Assembly: GCA_002085305.1 (NCBI GenBank)
Contig: NATJ01000011.1
Location: forward strand, 1 to 19,187
Direction of reading: 5' to 3'
DNA length: 19,187 bases
Source of the DNA: Epsilonproteobacteria bacterium 4484_65
Lineage (GTDB): Bacteria > Campylobacterota > Campylobacteria > Campylobacterales > Sulfurovaceae
Translations under genes and position numbers: made by a program
The notes under the pieces: model-generated
Database searches by the model: none
What the model was told of the DNA's origin: nothing
Seen by the model: the letters and a program-made list of their open reading frames with translations, nothing else
Shown here: positions 15,197 through 19,187 of the stretch, in pieces
How the letters are laid out: each line of letters starts with the position of its first letter
How positions within the stretch are numbered: position 1 is the first letter of the stretch

Positions 15197-17964
15197 TAGG
15201 CAACTTCTCCATCAGTAACAACTTTGGCACATCTCTCACAAGCACACTCTTCAGAAGTACTTGTAAATCTCCAACATCTTGGACATTTTGAAGCAGTTGC
15301 TTTATGTACTGTAAATGTTTTGCCTTCTACTTCAAATGAAGCTACCTGCTCAGCATCAGAACTTGCTTTCATAGCCGAAACCACAAACCAGTCTTCAAGG
15401 TCTTTACTGTCATTAATAGCAAATGTACTCATGTCCCCTGCTATTTCAACTTCAAGTGTAGACTTCATAAGTTTCTCTTTTTTGAGCTTATCAACAGCTT
15501 CTGAGAACTTCACTCTCGCTTCTAAAAGTATCGTGTCATCAAAAGAGCTTGCTACTTCTGGTACTTCAACATACACAAGGTCAAATACATTTTCCATGTC
15601 ACCTTTGAAAAGTGCCGGTGCATACTCAAGTATCTCATCTACCGTGTATGTCAATACCGGTGCGACAAGACCTAACATCGCTTTAGAAATGTGTGCCATC
15701 GCTGATTGTGTTGCTCTTCTGCTTGCATCATTTTTATCTTCACAATAGAGTCTGTCTTTTGTGATATCCATATAGATACCTGAAAGCTCGTTCGTGATAA
15801 AGTGGTTCAATGTTGCAAATCCTCTAAGGAAGTCATATGCATCAAAAGAGCTTTTCACTGAAGCAAATACTTCTCTAGCTTTAGTAAGTATCCATCTGTC
15901 TAACTCACCATACGCGTCATTTGAGACATAAACTTCAAGATCATCCACATTCGCAAGTAAAAATCTAAAGGTATTTCGTATCTTTCTGTACTGCTCTGCT
16001 GTTTGCTTCAAAATACCATCAGAGATCTTCAAGTCTGTCTGATAGTCAGAAAGCGCAACCCATAGTCTCAAGATCTCAGAACCATACTGCTTGATAACTT
16101 TATCTGGAGCAACTACGTTACCCTTGGACTTAGACATCTTTTCACCCTTATCATCTACAGTAAATCCGTGAGTAATAAGTGTCTTGTATGGTGAAACTTG
16201 ATTGATAGCTGAACTCAATAGCAATGAACTTTGGAACCAACCTCTATGCTGGTCACTACCTTCTATGTAAAGAGATGCCGGGTACTCCCCTGCATCATAG
16301 TTACCTGAACTTAATACTGAATTCCAAGTTGAACCAGAGTCAAACCATACATCCAAGATGTCAGAGATCTTCTCTAAGTCATCAGGATTATACTTGCTTC
16401 CTTCTGGTAAAAGTTCTGCATTTGACATAGAATACCAAGCATCTGCACCGTGTACGTCAAACAGGTTTGCAACATATTCCAACACCTCTGCATCAAAGAT
16501 CACTTCTTTTGTACTTTTGATTCTAAAGAATGCTATAGGCACACCCCAAGAACGCTGACGAGAAATACACCAGTCAGGTCTTCCCTCTATCATCGGTTTG
16601 AGACGATTTTTAGAACTCTTCGGGTAAAAGTCAACACCCTCTATGGCGTTAAGTGCAGTATCTCTAAGTGTATTTTTTGCACCTTCTGCTTTATCATCTA
16701 TAGAGATAAACCATTGGTTCGTTGCTCTATAGATAAGTGGTTTTTTTGTTCTCCAACAGTGTGGGTATGAGTGAACAAACTTACTTTCTTTAAGAAGTGA
16801 ATCACCTAGTATTTCTAATATAGGTTCATTCGCTTTAAAGATATGCATCCCTACAAACTCTTCAGGGTTTGGCAAAAGATTTAGTCCTACCACAGATTCG
16901 TCAAAACACCCTCTTTCATCGACAGGCATCACAACTTCAAGACCATACTTAAGACCTACTTTGTAGTCATCTTCACCGTGACCAGGAGCAGTGTGCACAC
17001 ATCCTGTACCACCATCCATGAGTACATGCTCACCAAGTACCACTGTAGAAGTACGACCATTCACAGGGTTGATCGCTAAAAGGTTTTCCATCTCCGTTGC
17101 TGCGATCTTTCTGCTTGCATGACCAGAGACCACACCCTCTTCTATCATCGCATCATAACGTGCTTCTGCTACGATATGCCCATCATCGGTCAGTACATAC
17201 ATCTCTTCAGGATTTAAGGAGATACCTGTATTTGAAGGAAGTGTCCAGGGAGTCGTTGTCCAGATGACAAGCCCTGCTTTATCTTCCAGACCCAACTTTT
17301 CTTTGGCAGCATCAGAAAGTTCAAAATGTACATAAATAGAATAATCTTCTTTATCTTCATACTCTACCTCTGCATCTGCAAGTGCTGTTCTAGCAGCCCA
17401 TGACCAGAAAATAGGTTTATGTCTTTCTACCAAAAGACCTTTTTTTGCCACATCACAAAGTGTTCTGTAAATGTTTGCTTCAAATTTAAAGTCCATAGTC
17501 ACATAAGGGTTCTCCCAGTCTGCGATGATACCTAACTCTTTAAAACTATCTCTTTGAATATCTACAAACTTCGCAGCATGCGCTCGACAAAGCTCTCTAA
17601 ACTTCTCTGTTGGCATTGCTTCTTTTTTACTTTTGCCAAGTTTCTCTTCTACTTTCTGCTCAATAGGCAAACCGTGACAGTCCCAACCCGGAGTCATACG
17701 AACAGCTTTACCCTGAAAATAGTTATATTTTAAAATGATGTCTTTAAGTGTTTTATTCAGTGCGTGACCGATATGAATGTCACCATTGGCATAAGGAGGT
17801 CCATCATGCAGTGTGAATATTTCAGCATCTACACGTTTTGCTTTCATTTGTTCATAAATATCGGCATCATACCATGCATTATATTTTTTAGGTTCATTAG
17901 TTGGAAGATTTCCACGCATTGGAAAGTCAGTTTTTGGAAGGAGGAGTGTATCTTTAAAATCCAT
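15196..17964 (-). CDS. ileS: Isoleucyl-tRNA synthetase
   Basis: Class I synthetase that charges tRNA(Ile), with CP1 editing against valine. 922 residues, full length. Motifs: HDGPPYANGDIHIGHALNK with HIGH at 64-67, GWDCHGLPIE soon after, the editing-domain block TTPWTLPSNTG, DVWFDSGSTW, KMSKS at 609-613 (DNA 16140-16126), and a C-terminal zinc finger with Cys894, Cys897, Cys909 and Cys912. The C-terminal zinc knuckle and sequence style are of the bacterial type 1 IleRS, which is mupirocin-sensitive as a class. The start at 17964 gives the usual N terminus MDFKDTLLLPKTDFPMRGNL. It heads the operon ileS-small ORF-gatA-guaB; no T-box leader is seen in the 193 bases upstream. Confidence 0.98.
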   Translation of the reverse strand: MDFKDTLLLPKTDFPMRGNLPTNEPKKYNAWYDADIYEQMKAKRVDAEIFTLHDGPPYANGDIHIGHALNKTLKDIILKYNYFQGKAVRMTPGWDCHGLPIEQKVEEKLGKSKKEAMPTEKFRELCRAHAAKFVDIQRDSFKELGIIADWENPYVTMDFKFEANIYRTLCDVAKKGLLVERHKPIFWSWAARTALADAEVEYEDKEDYSIYVHFELSDAAKEKLGLEDKAGLVIWTTTPWTLPSNTGISLNPEEMYVLTDDGHIVAEARYDAMIEEGVVSGHASRKIAATEMENLLAINPVNGRTSTVVLGEHVLMDGGTGCVHTAPGHGEDDYKVGLKYGLEVVMPVDERGCFDESVVGLNLLPNPEEFVGMHIFKANEPILEILGDSLLKESKFVHSYPHCWRTKKPLIYRATNQWFISIDDKAEGAKNTLRDTALNAIEGVDFYPKSSKNRLKPMIEGRPDWCISRQRSWGVPIAFFRIKSTKEVIFDAEVLEYVANLFDVHGADAWYSMSNAELLPEGSKYNPDDLEKISDILDVWFDSGSTWNSVLSSGNYDAGEYPASLYIEGSDQHRGWFQSSLLLSSAINQVSPYKTLITHGFTVDDKGEKMSKSKGNVVAPDKVIKQYGSEILRLWVALSDYQTDLKISDGILKQTAEQYRKIRNTFRFLLANVDDLEVYVSNDAYGELDRWILTKAREVFASVKSSFDAYDFLRGFATLNHFITNELSGIYMDITKDRLYCEDKNDASRRATQSAMAHISKAMLGLVAPVLTYTVDEILEYAPALFKGDMENVFDLVYVEVPEVASSFDDTILLEARVKFSEAVDKLKKEKLMKSTLEVEIAGDMSTFAINDSKDLEDWFVVSAMKASSDAEQVASFEVEGKTFTVHKATASKCPRCWRFTSTSEECACERCAKVVTDGEVA

Positions 17965-18026
17965 TGTCGATAATACCTTAGTTTTATATTATCGTGTGAT
18001 TGTATCCAAAAGAGGATTAAAACGCT

Positions 18027-18136
18027 CTTGGAGGTGGGGACTTTATTGAAGTGTATGCCTTGGTACAGTCCCACTCACAGCTATAACTTGATAAATACTT
18101 GAACTTTATAGTGGGATTTAAGTCTCCACTTCCAAG
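18027..18136. repeat. 110-bp inverted-repeat element between ileS and pncC
   Basis: Outer arms CTTGGAGGTGGGGACTT (18027-18043) and AAGTCTCCACTTCCAAG (18120-18136) are inverted copies matching at 15 of 17 positions, and the symmetry extends outward to AAAAC / GTTTT with a 3-base bulge. Each side can also fold alone: GTGGGGACT (18034-18042) with AGTCCCAC (18067-18074), and GTGGGA with TCTCCAC at 18111-18129. This resembles a non-autonomous element with subterminal hairpins, such as a MITE or a passenger of the IS200/IS605 type. No transposase is present, and family assignment needs a genome search. It fills most of the divergent gap. Confidence 0.5.
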
Positions 18137-18142
18137 GTTTTC

Positions 18143-18151
18143 TGATACAAT
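18143..18151 (+). promoter_or_regulatory. Extended -10 promoter of pncC
   Basis: TGATACAAT is an extended -10 (TGnTAnAAT) ending 6 bases before the pncC ATG, so transcription would start at or beside the first base of the start codon. No ribosome binding site fits between, which suggests a leaderless messenger. Confidence 0.5.
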
Positions 18152-18157
18152 AACTGT

Positions 18158-18640
18158 ATGAAAAATATTAACAACTTAGTAGAAAAAATTATCCAAAACC
18201 TCACAGAGCAAAACCAAACTATCACTTTTGCAGAAAGTTGTACCGGTGGGCGCATTGCAGCTGCATTTACAGCTATATCCGGGGCATCTGAGATACTAGA
18301 TGGTTCTTGTGTGACCTATTCTAATGATATCAAACACCTTTGGTTAGGGGTTGAAAATGAAGTTTTAGATAAATATGGTGCCGTAAGTTCTCAGTGTGTG
18401 TCTCAAATGTTACAAGGAATACAGAGATTGGCAGGCGCTGACTATGCTATAGCAGTATCAGGTATAGCAGGGCCTACTGGCGGTACGGAGTTAAAACCTG
18501 TAGGAACTGTTTATATAGGTTTTCAAACACCATTCTCTCAGGAGGTATTTCATTGTAATTTTTCTGGACCAAGAGAAGCTATTCAAGAACAATCCACAAT
18601 CTTTGCCATTGAAAAATTAGCAGAAATATTAAATATATGA
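18158..18640 (+). CDS. pncC: Nicotinamide-nucleotide amidohydrolase, CinA C-terminal domain only
   Basis: Deamidates nicotinamide mononucleotide to nicotinate mononucleotide, recycling the NMN made by NAD-dependent DNA ligase. 160 residues, the size of stand-alone PncC; the N-terminal COG1058 domain of full-length CinA (about 410 residues) is absent. Motifs: FAESCTGGRIAAAF (24-37), SGIAGPTGGT (101-110), KPVGTVYIGF (113-122), and FSGPRE (135-140). The ATG at 18158 matches the usual family start, yet has no ribosome binding site and lies 6 bases after an extended -10 box. It is divergent from ileS, with a palindromic element in between, and precedes the tRNA operon by 86 bases. Confidence 0.93.
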   Translation: MKNINNLVEKIIQNLTEQNQTITFAESCTGGRIAAAFTAISGASEILDGSCVTYSNDIKHLWLGVENEVLDKYGAVSSQCVSQMLQGIQRLAGADYAIAVSGIAGPTGGTELKPVGTVYIGFQTPFSQEVFHCNFSGPREAIQEQSTIFAIEKLAEILNI

Positions 18641-18659
18641 AATATTTCCCATAAATCTC

Positions 18660-18688
18660 TTGACAATCAAAGGTTTCTGAGCTATAAT
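18660..18688 (+). promoter_or_regulatory. Consensus sigma-70 promoter of the tRNA operon
   Basis: TTGACA (18660-18665), a 17-base spacer, and TATAAT (18683-18688): a perfect match to the textbook consensus. Predicted start is near 18695, about 32 bases before the first tRNA. Other promoters in this window lack a -35 box, so this one is exceptionally strong and suits stable RNA. Confidence 0.9.
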
Positions 18689-18726
18689 TCCGTCCACTTA
18701 TTCAAGTAATGAGTGCAAAAACGTGT

Positions 18727-18802
18727 GACCCGTTAGCTCAGTTGGTAGAGCAATTCCCTTTTAAGGAATGGGCCCTAGGTTCGAATCCTAGACGGGTCAC
18801 CA
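18727..18802 (+). tRNA. tRNA-Lys (anticodon TTT), copy 1
   Basis: 76 bases with full cloverleaf. Acceptor GACCCGT pairs with ACGGGTC, discriminator A, encoded CCA (18800-18802). D arm GCTC/GAGC, anticodon stem ATTCC/GGAAT around CTTTTAA, T arm CTAGG/CCTAG around TTCGAAT. First gene of a five-tRNA operon. Identical to copy 2 at 18996. Confidence 0.98.
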
Positions 18803-18816
18803 CTTTTACAATATAT

Positions 18817-18892
18817 GGTCGCTTAGCTCAGTTGGTAGAGCGCTACCCTTACAAGGTAGATGTCACAAGTTCGAGTCTTGTAGCGACCACCA
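18817..18892 (+). tRNA. tRNA-Val (anticodon TAC)
   Basis: 76 bases. Acceptor GGTCGCT/AGCGACC, discriminator A, encoded CCA. D arm GCTC/GAGC, anticodon stem CTACC/GGTAG around CTTACAA, T arm ACAAG/CTTGT around TTCGAGT. 14 bases after tRNA-Lys. Confidence 0.98.
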
Positions 18893-18908
18893 TAAACAAT
18901 GTTAATAT

Positions 18909-18985
18909 GCGGTGGTAGTTCAGTTGGTTAGAATACCTGCCTGTCACGCAGGGGGTCGCGAGTTCGAGTCTCGTCCACCGCGCCA
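18909..18985 (+). tRNA. tRNA-Asp (anticodon GTC)
   Basis: 77 bases. Acceptor GCGGTGG/CCACCGC, discriminator G (expected for Asp), encoded CCA. Anticodon stem CCTGC/GCAGG around CTGTCAC, T arm GCGAG/CTCGT around TTCGAGT. Substrate relation to the GatCAB subunit gene gatA nearby is incidental. Confidence 0.98.
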
Positions 18986-18995
18986 TTACATTGTT

Positions 18996-19071
18996 GACCC
19001 GTTAGCTCAGTTGGTAGAGCAATTCCCTTTTAAGGAATGGGCCCTAGGTTCGAATCCTAGACGGGTCACCA
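18996..19071 (+). tRNA. tRNA-Lys (anticodon TTT), copy 2
   Basis: Identical over all 76 bases to copy 1 at 18727-18802, including the encoded CCA. The bases after both copies are also alike (CTTTTACAATAT and CTTTTAACAATAT), which points to a recent local duplication or gene conversion that included some 3' flank. Confidence 0.98.
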
Positions 19072-19103
19072 CTTTTAACAATATTATGTTTACGGTATCT
19101 GAT

Positions 19104-19179
19104 GACCCTTTCATCTAGTGGCCAAGGATATTACGTTTTCAACGTAAAAACAGAGGTTCAAATCCTTTAGGGGTCGCCA
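19104..19179 (+). tRNA. tRNA-Glu (anticodon TTC)
   Basis: 76 bases. Acceptor GACCCTT/AGGGGTC with one G-T pair, discriminator G, encoded CCA (19177-19179). Anticodon stem TTACG/CGTAA around TTTTCAA; T arm around TTCAAAT. Last tRNA before the window ends; a wider 32-base spacer separates it from Lys copy 2. In a GatCAB organism a GluRS may also charge tRNA(Gln). Confidence 0.96.
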
Positions 19180-19187
19180 TTCTGTTA

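Noticed and set aside
15224..15748. 174-codon plus-strand frame opposite the ileS C terminus
   Set aside because: Antisense to the IleRS anticodon and zinc domains; no start signals and low-complexity Ser-rich translation.
17844..18074. 76-codon minus-strand frame overlapping the start of ileS
   Set aside because: Lies in another frame of the conserved IleRS N terminus and extends into the inverted-repeat element; no ribosome binding site.
17965..18157. T-box leader for ileS
   Set aside because: The gap is filled by the inverted-repeat element and lacks a T-box consensus or antiterminator; T-boxes are not usual in this phylum.
18709..19118. Two plus-strand open frames of 68-69 codons across the tRNA array
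   Set aside because: They run through complete tRNA cloverleafs; their shared peptide pieces simply reflect the duplicated tRNA-Lys.

Overview
The window looks like a chromosomal segment of a Campylobacterota (Epsilonproteobacteria) bacterium, most like the Sulfurovum/Sulfurimonas group. The reasons are the A+T-rich sequence, the gene order rplU-rpmA-obgE-proB-fmt-birA-parA-parB-atpF'-atpF-atpH (which, from memory, matches the conserved Campylobacter order), a ProB without a PUA domain, a split b/b' ATP synthase stator, and promoters with TATAAT -10 boxes but mostly no -35 box. Almost everything is housekeeping. All protein genes are on the minus strand except one small lipoprotein and pncC; the tRNA genes are on the plus strand.

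Layout, read in the minus-strand direction (right to left). (1) 18157-13731: ileS, a 41-residue single-span membrane protein (joined by overlapping stop/start codons on both sides), gatA, then guaB: translation, amidotransferase and GMP synthesis. (2) metY alone with its own promoter, then metX-xseB-nitrilase-like-ThiF-like-lipoprotein-ridA as one tightly packed run. metY and metX together give direct sulfhydrylation of O-acetylhomoserine to homocysteine. (3) rplU-rpmA with a promoter and a downstream hairpin. (4) A divergent region with obgE leftward and a small Cys-rich lipoprotein rightward. (5) obgE-proB-fmt-birA-parA-parB with short gaps or overlaps, a 208-bp gap with -10 boxes, then the stator genes atpF'-atpF and the first codons of atpH. 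On the plus strand at the right end: pncC, then a tRNA operon Lys-Val-Asp-Lys-Glu behind a perfect TTGACA-N17-TATAAT promoter.

The most striking feature is that several universally conserved genes in the left 7 kb appear to lack internal segments. L21 lacks about 26 residues in frame, the ATP synthase b subunit about 30 in frame, Obg perhaps 11 in frame, and ParB about 40 with a frameshift. No such loss was seen in the right 12 kb. This is either local assembly error or real erosion, and should be settled by read mapping before any biology is claimed.

The best candidate for undescribed biology is the pair at 7950-9439. It joins a nitrilase-fold protein that has lost two of its three catalytic residues to an E1-like adenylyltransferase that lacks the zinc cysteines, through a 4-bp overlap. 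Other items are the ileS-gatA micro-membrane protein, two palindromic intergenic repeat elements, and a probably leaderless pncC next to one of those repeats. I see no CRISPR array, transposase, prophage or classical defence system.
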